Source of the DNA: Aphanomyces cochlioides
Lineage: Eukaryota; Oomycota; Saprolegniomycetes; Saprolegniales; Verrucalvaceae
DNA length: 64,000 nt
Assembly: GCA_019828595.1 (NCBI GenBank)
Contig: JAHQRK010000016.1
Span: 1-64,000, forward strand
Direction of reading: 5' to 3'
In this document: one piece after another, positions 32,580-42,601 of the stretch
Position numbering within the stretch: the first letter of the stretch is position 1
How the letters are laid out: every line of letters starts with the position of its first letter
The notes under the pieces: model-generated
Told to the model about the DNA's origin: nothing
The model's database searches: none
What the model saw: only the letters and a program-made list of their open reading frames with translations
Translations under genes and position numbers: made by a program

Positions 32580-33067
32580 TTAAAGTTCGTCTTTGGCTGC
32601 CGCATCGCATACTTGGAGTCGCTCGACACACATGGCGTTTTGTTGTGGAGAAAGGTTGTTGTAGTATAACGCAATGAGATCGTCGGCGAATTCATCCACA
32701 AATCCTTCACACTAGCATATAACATCATATACAGATACATAATGATGAATCGTACCGCGTTTTTGACAGCATATCGAACCTTGGATGAGGTTTCCTGCGC
32801 TGGAATCTTGACATCCTTGCAGACAGACTCGAGGACTTCCAAAATGCGAGCCTCGCTGCGAGAATATGGGATTTGCTTTTTCTCTTCGCTGATGCGGAAG
32901 ACAACGTCCATGGCATGGTCGTTCTCTGTCGCGTTCAAATGCGTTTCGATGTCATGCATGAACGTTTGACAGAGGCAGCAGGATGTCGGTTTGGACTCGG
33001 ATTCACATGCCAGTTCGTTCAGGCCGAGTTTATTGAACGTTTTGGAATGATCCCATCGCCTAGGCAT
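32580..33067 (-). CDS. Canopy-family (CNPY-like, saposin-fold) ER protein ending in KDEL
   Basis: Two exons on the minus strand, 33067-32780 and 32711-32580, joined across a 68-bp GT-AG intron (32712-32779), giving 139 aa from ATG 33067. Exon 1 has a CCLC motif (Cys30/Cys33), then KQIPYSRSEARILEVLESVC (Cys83). Exon 2 starts CEGFVDEFADDL and ends VERLQVCDAAAKDEL. The Cys spacing and the IPYSRSE-to-VC segment match the DUF3456/canopy (TMAP/MSAP/PRAT4) family, soluble ER proteins that assist receptor folding. The terminal KDEL is an ER-retrieval signal. The true N-terminus is unresolved: a likely signal sequence MRWICAVGLVLSV starts at ATG 33159 in a neighbouring frame, so an upstream exon junction or a 1-bp error is probable. 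It is divergently arranged with GRP94 (33901). Confidence 0.75.
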
Positions 33068-33189
33068 AATAATTTCGTATTCGTCTGGGCCATATTCACC
33101 TACCGTTTGACCCAGGCATCAACCGAGAGGACCAAACCGACCGCGCAAATCCACCGCATCTTGGTAAAACGAAAAATGATCCAAAGGAG

Positions 33190-33208
33190 CCAATCACTGC
33201 CCGCCACT
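33190..33208 (+). promoter_or_regulatory. ERSE-like motif CCAAT-N9-CCACT
   Basis: One mismatch to the animal ER stress response element CCAAT-N9-CCACG. It lies 31 bp upstream of ATG 33159 (minus strand) and inside the divergent region with GRP94. No NF-Y/ATF6 link is established for oomycetes, so this is only suggestive. Confidence 0.25.
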
Positions 33209-33857
33209 TTGCAAGACGCGATGCCACACATGGAAAGAAAGCTGCCCGTCGCCTTCCCGGTCACATTCATGGACAGGAGCCACTCTAGCAAGCTTAAATA
33301 CGTACATTATCTCATTGATTGCCTTCCGCGCTTCCATTTTCGACGGCTTGGCCACGCGGCGCTTCGATTCGAGAACTTTCGACTTGATATGTCCGGATAA
33401 CGTTTTCCTTTAACCTTCTTGGGTCTTTTTTCGAATTTGGCAGTGAACCCCTTCACCCCAAATGGGGTTTAACTTACAGTGAGCAGGAATTGACAAACGA
33501 CGACACGACAACATATCCACTGTGTCCTATGCTAGACCCTACGCTTATTGCTAGCAAGGTTTTCTGTTTATTTTATCCCTGGATTCGAGGAATTTCAAAT
33601 TGATCGCCTTCGTGAACTTTCGAGCTATAGACCTAATCTTAGTGGTACAAACGTGTCAAACTGCACAATCCACAGGTCGCAATCTCTAGATCTGTTACTG
33701 GGGGAGATTCCAGTCATGATTTTGATCAGCAGGGGGTCTTGTGTCGGTCTTTATAGCCAGAACCTCGACGTTGCCCATTCCTGTTTTAACGTATCTTGAG
33801 GAGTTTGGGGGTGTAGGGATTCATCCGGATAAAAAAGGTTCGATATTTTTGAGCACC
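33209..33857. promoter_or_regulatory. Bidirectional intergenic region, canopy-like gene / GRP94
   Basis: ~650 bp without a convincing gene. It contains CACCCCAAATGGGGTTTAAC (a short palindrome, ~33455) and GGAGTTTGGGGGTGTAGGG (~33799). It must hold both promoters. Confidence 0.4.
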
Positions 33858-33893
33858 ATGAAGTGCGATCTTACTTTTGCTTTTGCCTCGTGA
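33858..33893 (+). other. Candidate upstream ORF of GRP94 (11 codons)
   Basis: ATG 33858 opens [11 protein letters not shown] and stops 7 nt before the GRP94 ATG, in another frame. If the transcript starts upstream of it, it could control translation; the transcription start is unknown. Confidence 0.35.
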
Positions 33894-33900
33894 AGTGAAG

Positions 33901-36321
33901 ATGAAGATCAAGTACAGCGCGCGGACTTTCTGGAAGAACGCGCTCCTTTTCGCGTCTGTGTTCGCCGCCATGGGAGGGATGACTCAAGTTGGTGCGAGTA
34001 TCGAAACCGCAGACGTTGCCGCGTTGAAAGTGGATCAATTGGACGGTGCATTGCTCAATGGCGACAAGTTTCAATTCCAAGCCGAAGTGAGCCGATTGAT
34101 GGACATTATCATCAATTCGCTCTATAAAAGCAAGGAAATTTTCCTCCGAGAACTCATCTCCAACGCCTCGGACGCCCTCGACAAGATCCGCTTCCTCGCC
34201 TTGTCCGACAGCAGCATGTTGGGTGTTTTGAAGGAACTGGAAATTCGTATCTCTTACGACAAAGATGCTCAAACTCTTACGATCAAAGACACTGGTGTTG
34301 GCATGACCAAGGATGATCTTGTTAAGAATCTCGGTACTGTGGCCAAGTCTGGCACGGCAAACTTCGTTTCGGCCATGCAAAATGGCGCCGATGCCAACAT
34401 GATTGGGCAATTCGGTGTCGGCTTTTACTCCGTCTACCTTGTTGCTGACAAGGTGCGTGTGGTGTCCAAGAACAATGACGACGATCAATACATTTGGGAA
34501 TCCAATGCTAACGCAAGCTTCACGGTTATCAAAGATCCACGAGGAAATACGCTTAAGCGTGGCACTGAAATCACGTTGTTCTTGAAGAAGGATGCTTTGG
34601 AGTTCCAAGACCAAGACAAATTAAAGAAACTCGTGTCTCACTACAGCGAATTTATCAATTTCCCTATCTATTTGCATACGTCACGTGAAGAAACAGTTGA
34701 AGTAGACGATGAAGAAGAAGAAGAAGAGGAAGAGGAAGAAGATGGTGAAGAGGAAGAAGAAGAGGGCGAAGACAGCGAAGAGCTGGAAGCCACAGATGAA
34801 GACTCGTCATCTCCACCAGCTGCCAAGAAGACGGAAAAGCGAACCGTTTGGGATTGGCAACGCGTCAATGAAGTTAAGGCCATTTGGACTCGTGCCAAGG
34901 AAGACGTCACGGACGACGAGTACAACAATTTCTTCAAGGCCATCTACAAGGATTCGACGGATCCTCTCACGTGGATTCATTTCACCGCCGAGGGCGAAAT
35001 CGAATTCAAGTCGATCTTGTACATTCCTTCCAAGGCGCCTCATGATATGTATCAAAAATTTGACAGCAAGCGCGCAGACGTCAAGCTTTATGTGCGAAAA
35101 GTGCTCATCTCCGACCAATTTGAGGAATTCTTGCCCAAGTACCTCAACTTTATTGTCGGTGTGGTCGATTCTGACGATTTGCCCATCAATGTATCCCGTG
35201 AAACGCTTCAAGAAAACAAGATTTTGCGTGTCATGCGCAAGAAACTAGTTCGCAAAGTGCTCGAAATGCTCCGTAAGTTGAGCGAAAATGACACAAGCGA
35301 GTCGGACGAAGACGAGGATGACTCCTCCTCGCCAGAAGAAAAGAAGGACAGTCAAGAGGATAGCTCGAAGTACCTTACCTTCTGGGAAAACTACGGCAAG
35401 AATATCAAGATTGGTATCATGGATGACCCAGCCAACAAGGGTAAATTGCTCAAATTGCTTCGCTTCAAGACGAGCACTTCGCCTGACAAGTTCATCAGCT
35501 TGAATCAATATGTTTCGCGCATGAAGGATTGGCAAGACACGATCTATTACATTGCTGGCGAAAGCATCGAAACCGTTGAAAAGAGTCCATTCCTTCAAAC
35601 GTGCAAGGCCAAGGGCGTCGAAGTGCTCTACTTGGTTGATCCATTGGATGAATATGTCATGCAACACATCCCTGACTTTGATGGCAAGAAGATGCAATCC
35701 GTGACAAAGGAAGGACTTAAGTTTGGCGATGAAGACGAAAAGACGATCGAACGACGACGCAAACTGTACTCCGAGCAGTATGAAACCGTCCTCTCTGGTC
35801 TCAAGACCTTGTACGGCACGAAAGTCAGCAAGATTACCATCTCCAAGACTCCTCTTGAGACGCCTGCTGTCATGGTCACCTCCCAATGGGGCCACTCTGC
35901 GAACATGGAGCGTATTATCAAGGCTCAGACGTTTGCCAACCCTGCTGCGCAAAACCCGATGGCACAAAAGATCATGGAACTCAATCCTCGCCATCCTATT
36001 GTGTCTAAACTGCGCGACCTCTACGCGACACAGCCCGATTCGACTGAAACGCAAGACTTGTCGTGGCTCCTCTATGACGCTGCGTTGACCAACTCTGGCT
36101 TTGCCATGGATGATGTGGATCATTTCGCCTCGCGAGTATATCGCCTCATGAAGCACACGATGGGCTTGGACACGTTGGAGCTTGAACCTGAATTGGCCTT
36201 GCCTCCTGAGGAAGAAGAGAAGGTGGAAGAGGAAGATGAGGAAGTGAGTAATTTGGATGACGAAGAAGAGGAAGTGAGCACTGTGGACACTGAGAAAGAG
36301 GAGACAAAGGATGAGTTGTAA
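33901..36321 (+). CDS. GRP94/endoplasmin, ER HSP90 chaperone
   Basis: 806 aa from ATG 33901. A basic, hydrophobic signal sequence (1 to ~33; [14 protein letters not shown]) is followed by the HSP90 ATPase domain ([38 protein letters not shown]). A long acidic charged linker (~267-305) precedes the middle domain ([30 protein letters not shown]). A second acidic insertion (~462-490) and the C-terminal dimerisation domain follow; the tail is acidic and ends in KDEL. GRP94 folds secreted and membrane proteins in the ER using ATP. Single exon, no lesions. The second acidic insert within the middle domain looks longer than in most homologues. Convergent with ELO: the stop codons are 11 bp apart. 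Confidence 0.95.
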   Translation: MKIKYSARTFWKNALLFASVFAAMGGMTQVGASIETADVAALKVDQLDGALLNGDKFQFQAEVSRLMDIIINSLYKSKEIFLRELISNASDALDKIRFLALSDSSMLGVLKELEIRISYDKDAQTLTIKDTGVGMTKDDLVKNLGTVAKSGTANFVSAMQNGADANMIGQFGVGFYSVYLVADKVRVVSKNNDDDQYIWESNANASFTVIKDPRGNTLKRGTEITLFLKKDALEFQDQDKLKKLVSHYSEFINFPIYLHTSREETVEVDDEEEEEEEEEEDGEEEEEEGEDSEELEATDEDSSSPPAAKKTEKRTVWDWQRVNEVKAIWTRAKEDVTDDEYNNFFKAIYKDSTDPLTWIHFTAEGEIEFKSILYIPSKAPHDMYQKFDSKRADVKLYVRKVLISDQFEEFLPKYLNFIVGVVDSDDLPINVSRETLQENKILRVMRKKLVRKVLEMLRKLSENDTSESDEDEDDSSSPEEKKDSQEDSSKYLTFWENYGKNIKIGIMDDPANKGKLLKLLRFKTSTSPDKFISLNQYVSRMKDWQDTIYYIAGESIETVEKSPFLQTCKAKGVEVLYLVDPLDEYVMQHIPDFDGKKMQSVTKEGLKFGDEDEKTIERRRKLYSEQYETVLSGLKTLYGTKVSKITISKTPLETPAVMVTSQWGHSANMERIIKAQTFANPAAQNPMAQKIMELNPRHPIVSKLRDLYATQPDSTETQDLSWLLYDAALTNSGFAMDDVDHFASRVYRLMKHTMGLDTLELEPELALPPEEEEKVEEEDEEVSNLDDEEEEVSTVDTEKEETKDEL

Positions 36322-36332
36322 GTACATTAAAT

Positions 36333-37151
36333 TTAAGCGGTCTTTGCCTTGGCAGGTTTCTTCATGAAGTAGCGCTCGATGAAGAACTTGAGGAAGAGCG
36401 CAAAGTAGGACGAGTACATGATGATGCCCCACTTGAGGTTTTCACGGTCCAAGCCACAAGGAGTGCCAGTGCGAAGGTAGTAGACACCCATCGCACAAAC
36501 GGCGACACCAATGACCATCTGGGTCAATTGGATGACCGTGACGAACTTGGCCCACGACGCGCGGATGCCGACAGCAGCGAGGAAATAGTAGAAGTACATG
36601 ACGGCGTGGACAGTGTAGTTCATTGCGACGAAGAACAAACCACTGGGAGACAAGTGGGCGTATGCATGCCAGCAGAACATCAAGACGGTGATGTGATGGT
36701 ACCAGTGGAGGAAGATGAGCGGCTTCTTGCGGAGCACGATGAACATGGTATCGACAAGCTCTGGGATCTTGGAGAAGATGAACAACGTCGTCCAGAGCGC
36801 GACAGGGCCGTGGCCGTAGTGCGGCATGGCATCCGAGCACACGTTGTGGTGGAGACCGTTCGTGTAGAGCGAGTTGAGCAAGAACGGCACGGTGCGGACA
36901 CTTCCGATGAAGCTAAAGACGGCCAAGCCCAAGTTCCACAGCGCCAACGACTTGTTGAGTCCGAACGGCGCAAAGTTCTTCATCACTTCACGGCCACCGA
37001 GGCACAAGACGCAGTAGATGGCGCACAGGACGACGATATGGCCCATCGTGTCGCGGCAGAATCCATACTCCCACGTGAACTTGTAGTTGTTTTCCCATTC
37101 GAACGGGTAGAGCAACGAGAGCGACGGGTACTGCTGCAAGAGCGTCGGCAT
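36333..37151 (-). CDS. ELO-family very-long-chain fatty acid elongase (3-ketoacyl-CoA synthase)
   Basis: 272 aa from ATG 37151, single exon. Diagnostic motifs: SKIPELVDT (127-135), HWYHH at 149-153 (the HxxHH catalytic box), MNYTVHAVMYFYY (178-189), and several hydrophobic helices. The C-terminus KKPAKAKTA is basic, as is usual for ER retention of these multi-pass enzymes. It condenses malonyl-CoA with an acyl-CoA in the ER membrane. SVRTVPF near residue 84 resembles the ELOVL3/6 subgroup acting on saturated and monounsaturated chains (tentative). Confidence 0.95.
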   Translation of the reverse strand: MPTLLQQYPSLSLLYPFEWENNYKFTWEYGFCRDTMGHIVVLCAIYCVLCLGGREVMKNFAPFGLNKSLALWNLGLAVFSFIGSVRTVPFLLNSLYTNGLHHNVCSDAMPHYGHGPVALWTTLFIFSKIPELVDTMFIVLRKKPLIFLHWYHHITVLMFCWHAYAHLSPSGLFFVAMNYTVHAVMYFYYFLAAVGIRASWAKFVTVIQLTQMVIGVAVCAMGVYYLRTGTPCGLDRENLKWGIIMYSSYFALFLKFFIERYFMKKPAKAKTA

Positions 37152-37600
37152 GCTGTCTTGGCGGCAAATTGCACTGTGATGTCACTCAGCGGATTTCTCC
37201 ACCCGAGCGACCGATCGATTGGCAACGAGGATGGTCCAGGGATAGGCCTCGTCTTCCATTTTGGCCAATTCGATCGCGGCATCATGGGATGATGTCATCA
37301 TTCCACCAACAGCAAACCGTTTGACAAGCGATGATGTCATCCCATATGAAGGCGCATCCAACCGGAAAATTGCCAGCTTCCACCACGATCTCGGCGTTCA
37401 ATCCTCTCAGGAGTGCGAGGATTATTGCTGGCGTTGCTTAGAGCTAGCTCCAGACGGAAGAGCGCAGTCTGTTGACGCTGTTGTCCACCTTGGAAACAGC
37501 TTGATTGAATGAGAATTGTAGAATTCGGAGGGGTTGAAGGGGTTTGGGGTGCAGGGGTTTTGAGACAAGGGTGTATACGTCAACGGGTAATCTCGGCATT
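37152..37600. other. Intergenic, ELO promoter side
   Basis: Contains two nearly identical GATGATGTCATCCCAT-type palindromic words (37289-37306 and 37330-37347) and a GGGGTTTGGGGTGCAGGGGTTTTG telomere-like G-run at ~37537-37562. The repeated TGATGTCATC is an inverted CRE/AP-1-like octamer and may be regulatory. Confidence 0.35.
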
Positions 37601-38316
37601 TCATGCTTACGCATTGCATCTGATTGCGTGATGCCGACTATCCAAGGTCTCGGAAGAAACGACGCCCAAGCTAGCTGCAGAAGGAGATCGTGGATATCTC
37701 GAGCGGATCTTTGTCGGCGATTGACTGGTGATGCCGGAGCAGTCGCTTGGCTGGAAGATTCGCATCACATCCAACTTTCCATTGACTCTTCAGGATACGA
37801 TGGTATTGATTGGTGCAAATGCTGGAGAATACATAGGGGAAGGGCTAGCATGCGCGGTGATGCCAAGGATTTCATGCACTTTGAACGCAACTGGGAGCGT
37901 TCCAAGCGCATGACGGCTTGTATTCGTTCTCTCCATCAGAAGAAATATATGAGAGCGCTTTCTAGCGTGGAAAAACTCTCAAAAGCACGATGGCGTCATG
38001 CCGTCACGACTCTTGGGCGTGGTGATGACGCACCCAAAATTCATCAACTAGGGATAGGTGCAGTCCATGAAGTCATTGATGACATGTCACGGCGCATCCT
38101 TCTCTCTCTCTCTGCCACCACAATGAAATCCACAAGCTACGGCTTATGTCCACTGAGTTGTGCTGAAAAATCTACCTTGGCGGGGATAATCCACGGTACT
38201 TCCAGAGTATTTGCCATTCTAACCATGGTCTACAAGGTGTGGGCTATCACTTTGTCCGCGATGACGTCGACAGGACCACATGGCGCGGTAATATCTTTGA
38301 GTTGAAGCGCTGTCCA
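37601..38316 (+). pseudogene. Unrecognised locus with coding fragments in several frames
   Basis: Coding-like pieces are spread over the frames: LAAEGDRGYLERIFVGD (~37665-37720), then DTMVLIGANAGEYIGEG (~37796), reminiscent of a SAM-binding loop of FkbM-type methyltransferases, and finally a 47-residue piece ending RGNIFELKRCP at a TGA (38316). Either a multi-exon gene or a decayed one; I could not find a consistent set of splice junctions. Confidence 0.3.
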
Positions 38317-38337
38317 TGAATCTAAACGCTCGATTAT

Positions 38338-39878
38338 TTATGCTGCCTTGGCCACCTTCTTTCGCGGCACGACTTGCAGTACAAGATACGCGACGACGAG
38401 GCCAATGTGGCCGGCAAAGTGGAGCCTCGTCCAGCCGTACAGAGACTCTTCCCACGACAACGCCACAAACGAGACGGCCAAGTAATTGATGGTCAAGCTC
38501 GTGGCGACAATGCCGACGATGTCGTAGAGGAATTTCACAGACTTGTCTTGGAAATGAGGACGAAGAACCGAGCGAGCTAGACGGTTGACAGCCGTCGCCA
38601 AGGGGACTACAGTCGCTCCACGTTAGTACAACCAAAGGATGGAAGCTGGTACCGCTGAGGAAGAAGAGATAATAGCCAGGATAGAAGCCATGCCAGAACG
38701 CCGAGACAAAGTACGTTGCCAGCAGCGAATTCGACCATCGTTCGTAGACATATCGCTGCAACCAAGCTTGTGTTCCTTGGTTCCAAGCGCGAGACAGATC
38801 GCGGATGTTTTGACCGAGCTCAAAGCCGAGAATGTCGACGTTCGAGACGCCATCCCAGCCTTCATTCGTGTGGCCAAAGCCGCAGAGAACTGTCGAGCCT
38901 TCTGCTACCTACCAATAGCTTTACAACGCTGCCAAAGATGATTGCCAAAGATTACCTTCCAGGCGAAATAATACTTGCAACGCGTGACCAGAAGAGCGAC
39001 GTAGACAGAGCCCCATTGATGGAAAACGGTGGCGTATGTGGTGGCATGCAAGCACTCGTGCAGTGAAAATTGCGGTCCGAGTGCAATCATGACGCCCAAG
39101 CAGCCCAAGCCGATGAGAAGCTTGCCCAGTGCACTCGCTAGACACGATCGCGTCGATCCTTTCGGTCCATTCGACTTAATGACATCGACGTATGGCTGGT
39201 ATTCAAACGCAGGTCCAGCAAGAAACGTCGCGAAGCAGTAAGTGTAGCCGTAGAATTCAATGAACGATGGCAGCTTGGAGATCGACAAGCTGCGCCGTGT
39301 GGCGTACACTTTGGCCAATTGCTACGAGAACCACAAGATGAGCTCAGTGTTGAAGGCGCCGTACTTACCGCATTGGCTGGCGGCGCATCCGTCGAAAGCT
39401 TGGGATCCGATCCGTCGTAGACATTGTACGCAAAGGACGTGAGCTTGATGACCAAGAGCATCTGTGGGCCGGTGAAATCGAGGCTCCAGCCCAAGTAGTC
39501 GACGTAAATACGATACAAATGCGACGCTGACAAGTACAACATGTTGAAGGCAAAGACCAAGAACGGCGCGTACGACACGGGCGTCCACTTGACAAGGAAA
39601 TACGTGATCGTGGATGTGATAAACGAGTGGATCCACTCCCGTCCTAGGACGAATTGCGCGACGAAAACGCCGACAAGGAAGGAAAACCAAGGTTTCACTT
39701 GGCGGGGCACGATGCGAAAGATCACGGCAAAGGGATACGCTGCAAAAAGCGCCAGGCAGTAGCGCAATTGATCCGCATCAAAGCCAATCGTCTCGGAGAG
39801 TTTGTCGACTTGGGCGTGGAGGAACTCGAACCGAATGGGCCGCAGGAGCTCGAGCAGATCAACGAGGGACGTTGCCAT
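38338..39878 (-). CDS. MBOAT-family membrane-bound O-acyltransferase, intron-containing paralogue
   Basis: Four exons: 39878-39369, 39321-38956, 38908-38653 and 38606-38338, with introns of 47, 47 and 46 bp (GTAAGT...CGTAG, GTAATC...GGTAG, GTACCA...TGTAG). They join in frame to give 466 aa. Multi-pass membrane protein. It carries SASHLYRIYVDYLGWSLDFTGPQML, a catalytic-region Asn in the RAWN-GTQ motif, and the active-site His in SAFWHGFYPGYY. Members transfer acyl groups from acyl-CoA to lysophospholipids or other alcohols; the LPSFIEFYGY and FLAGPAFEY motifs favour the lysophospholipid acyltransferase branch. Head to head with the intronless paralogue at 41027, and next to ELO. Confidence 0.9.
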
Positions 39879-40005
39879 TTTGCGAATGGCACGTTGAAGC
39901 CAATTTTGATTGGCACGCGCGGGAATGATGCAACAAGATTTCAACCATGACACAAAATCCAAGCTTAAGTGCGATTCGTGGCAATTCCCATAATGAAGCC
40001 AGGAA

Positions 40006-40062
40006 AACCCTAAACCCTACAAGCGATGAGAAACCCCTACACCCCTAACCCCTAACCCCTCC
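40006..40062. repeat. Degenerate telomere-like tract
   Basis: AACCCTAAACCCTAC and CACCCCTAACCCCTAACCCC words in C-rich orientation, in the intergenic region upstream of MBOAT 1. Confidence 0.5.
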
Positions 40063-40670
40063 CGTTCTGAAACCACTAACGTTACTCGTCATTAACCCCC
40101 ACAACCCTTAGCTGCAACAGGTTGACATGCCAGCAGCTACCAAGTTTCTGCTGCATTGCGAGGTTATTACGTGGATGTGGGAGCGCGGAGAGCGTCACTG
40201 AGTTTACGATGATGTACCATGGTACAGTAGGAGCAATCACGAAATCGTGCAAGTGTCTGACCTGGGTGCGATTTGCAAGCTCCTTGGGGCATGGAGGATC
40301 TCATGGATCGTCTGGACAAAAGATCTCCAGCGTCAAGCTACGTTATGCGTTTCATGGACTGGGTTGATTTGCGTTTGTACAGAAGAGTGCGTCATGCACG
40401 TCAATCGCTTACGAGAGCCTTTGGAGTTGCGATTGACTCGTACAAACTGTGACTTGTATCAAATCGAAGCAACAGACACATTATCCATGGCGCATGTTGA
40501 CGAAACAGCAATAGCGCAGCTGTAAGACAGCGCTCTCTCAGCGCTTTATCCGCACCTTCAAAGCCGCTACGCGTGCAATCCTTTAGGAACTGATACACGC
40601 AAGTCCAAACACTGCTCCACGTAAATTTATCGACAGCATTACCGTAAACTTTCCACATTACATCAATAAC
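40063..40670. other. Intergenic, nothing recognised
   Basis: Only short ORFs without similarity to each other or to known families. It lies between the divergent MBOAT genes. Confidence 0.4.
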
Positions 40671-40915
40671 ATGTCACTAAACCGAGGGAATCTTCCAATA
40701 AATCTTTTCCTTTACACCACGGTCTTCACCCACGCACTACCTGAATGCGCCGTGAATTGTACAACAATGAGCACATTCAGCTCTCTATTTGAGCTAAGAT
40801 AAGACTGCTTATAGTTTTCCATGCTACAGTAGTCTCTTGTGGATGAATACTGTGGAGAAAAAGAAGGCGTCATTGGGAAAAACGAAAAGTCACTACTCCC
40901 TCGGTTTAGTGACAT
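40671..40915. repeat. 245-bp inverted-repeat structure, perfect 19-bp ends
   Basis: ATGTCACTAAACCGAGGGA at 40671-40689 is the exact reverse complement of 40897-40915. The CTCCCTCGGTTTAGTGAC end resembles Stowaway/Tc1-type termini (CTCCCTC). It is oriented so that either the enclosed 245 bp or two abutting elements may be involved. The right end is 112 bp from the MBOAT 2 start codon. Confidence 0.5.
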
Positions 40916-41026
40916 TTTATATAAGGGAATTCCAGTCGATGTCGTTGGTCATGAACCATTGAACCCTGCGGACTTAATGAAAACTTCGATGGGGAAGTCG
41001 ATAGCAGATCCGATTTCACTTGCAAG

Positions 41027-42523
41027 ATGGAAGGTGTGGTTGCGGCGATCGATCAAGGCATGGCGCTGGTTCAGCCCATCATTGAAGACCTCAGCGTCTA
41101 TGCCGAGCTCTTGACGCCACTCAAGTTTGAAGCCGCCAATGCGTACTTGACGACGGTGGCGGAAGGAGCTGGATTGCCCTTGGATCAAGTCCGATACGTC
41201 GGCTGTCTCTTTGGCGCGTATCCCGTTGCGATTTTCTTCTCATTGCTTCCATCGGCCACGTTGAAGCATATCTTTTCGCTCACGGTCGGTGTCGCGCTCG
41301 CTCAATTTGTTTTTGGTCCATCGTGGGTCCACACGTTGATTATGGCCGTCTCGACGTACCTCCTCGTGGTTCTGGCGCCGCCCAAGTACGCTCCGCGCTT
41401 GGTCTTCCTCTGGAATATGATTTACATGTCTGCCTCACATTTGTACCGTTTGTACGTCGATTACATGGGCTGGAGTCTTGACGTGACTGGTCCTCAAATG
41501 CTCTTGGTGATCAAGTTGACTGCCTTTGCGTACAACTACTTTGACGGCGTCGTCGACAGCAAGCGCATTAACACGCCGACGGACAATAAAGCTCTTCAAG
41601 CTGTGTACACGTCCCGCAAGGCTCTCAGTCTGTCGAAGTTGCCATCTCTCCTCGAATATTTCGGCTACGTCTACTGCTTCCCCACCTTCCTTGCCGGTCC
41701 TGCGTTTGAAATCCGCGAATACTTGGACGTTGTCAACGGCACCAAGAAGCTTGGCTCGGGCTGCACCTTGGCAGCCATCTCCAAGCTCGTCGTCGGTGTC
41801 TTCTTCATGGGTTTGATGGTTTCCTTTGGCGGCAACTACCCCATTACGTTGTTGTACGACCCCGCGACGGCGGAATTGGTCTGGTACCAGCAAATTTTGA
41901 AGCTCTACCTCGTGCTCATCTTTGTGAAAGCCAAGTACTACTCGGCGTGGAAGATCGCTGAAGGTGCGACGGTTCTCTGTGGCTTTGGCTTTGAAGGATT
42001 TGATGCGAATGGCAAGTCCAAGGGCTGGAATCTCGTCAGCAACATGGATGTCTTGGGCTTTGAAGCGCCTCTTTCCCTCCGCGATGCTTCCCGCGCTTGG
42101 AACAAGGGCACGCAAAACTGGCTCGAGCGTTATGTCTACTCGCGCACTGGCAACTCGCTCGCCGCGACGTACTTTGTCTCGGCGTTCTGGCATGGTTTCT
42201 ATCCTGGCTATTACATTTTCTTCATGAGCATTCCCTTGGCGACGACTGTCAACCGTTTGGCCTTCAAGCGTCTTCGACCGTGGTTCTTTGAAGAAGATGG
42301 CAAGACGCCTGGCAAATTCAAGCTCTTCTACGACGCTGTCGGCACGGTGGCGTCGATCTTGACCCTGCACTACTTGGTCATGCCCTTCCAAGCGCTCAGC
42401 TGGGAAAACTCGATCGCCGCGTTGACCAACGTCAAGTTTGCCGGCCATATCATCCTCGTCGTGCTCTACATTGTCTTCTCGCTCGTCTCCGTGCGTAAGT
42501 TCAAGGGCAGCAAGAAGGAATAG
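41027..42523 (+). CDS. MBOAT-family membrane-bound O-acyltransferase, intronless paralogue
   Basis: 498 aa from ATG 41027, one exon. Same architecture as the neighbour: SASHLYRLYVDYMGWSLDVTGPQM, KLPSLLEYFGYVYCF, FLAGPAFEI, catalytic-region Asn359 (RAWNKGTQNWL) and His389 (SAFWHGFYPGYY), multiple hydrophobic helices and a basic tail (KGSKKE). Probably an ER lysophospholipid acyltransferase acting in acyl-chain remodelling. The GC-rich codon use and lack of lesions suggest strong expression. Confidence 0.95.
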   Translation: MEGVVAAIDQGMALVQPIIEDLSVYAELLTPLKFEAANAYLTTVAEGAGLPLDQVRYVGCLFGAYPVAIFFSLLPSATLKHIFSLTVGVALAQFVFGPSWVHTLIMAVSTYLLVVLAPPKYAPRLVFLWNMIYMSASHLYRLYVDYMGWSLDVTGPQMLLVIKLTAFAYNYFDGVVDSKRINTPTDNKALQAVYTSRKALSLSKLPSLLEYFGYVYCFPTFLAGPAFEIREYLDVVNGTKKLGSGCTLAAISKLVVGVFFMGLMVSFGGNYPITLLYDPATAELVWYQQILKLYLVLIFVKAKYYSAWKIAEGATVLCGFGFEGFDANGKSKGWNLVSNMDVLGFEAPLSLRDASRAWNKGTQNWLERYVYSRTGNSLAATYFVSAFWHGFYPGYYIFFMSIPLATTVNRLAFKRLRPWFFEEDGKTPGKFKLFYDAVGTVASILTLHYLVMPFQALSWENSIAALTNVKFAGHIILVVLYIVFSLVSVRKFKGSKKE

Positions 42524-42601
42524 ACATTCAGTGCGTCATCGTAATGCAAACAAGTATTCGTGTCTTTCATCTCTCCTCCATGCTTGTCAACAAATGCTAA
42601 A

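Noticed and set aside
34668..36432. Long ORFs opposite the GRP94 gene (e.g. 395 codons on the minus strand)
   Set aside because: Shadow frames of a clearly coding, acidic-rich gene.
37261..37512. 83-codon ORF downstream of the ELO start
   Set aside because: No ATG, repeated TGATGTCATC words and no recognisable protein; treated as promoter-side sequence.
41435..42448. 337-codon minus-strand ORF over MBOAT 2
   Set aside because: Shadow of the MBOAT coding strand; no recognisable motif.
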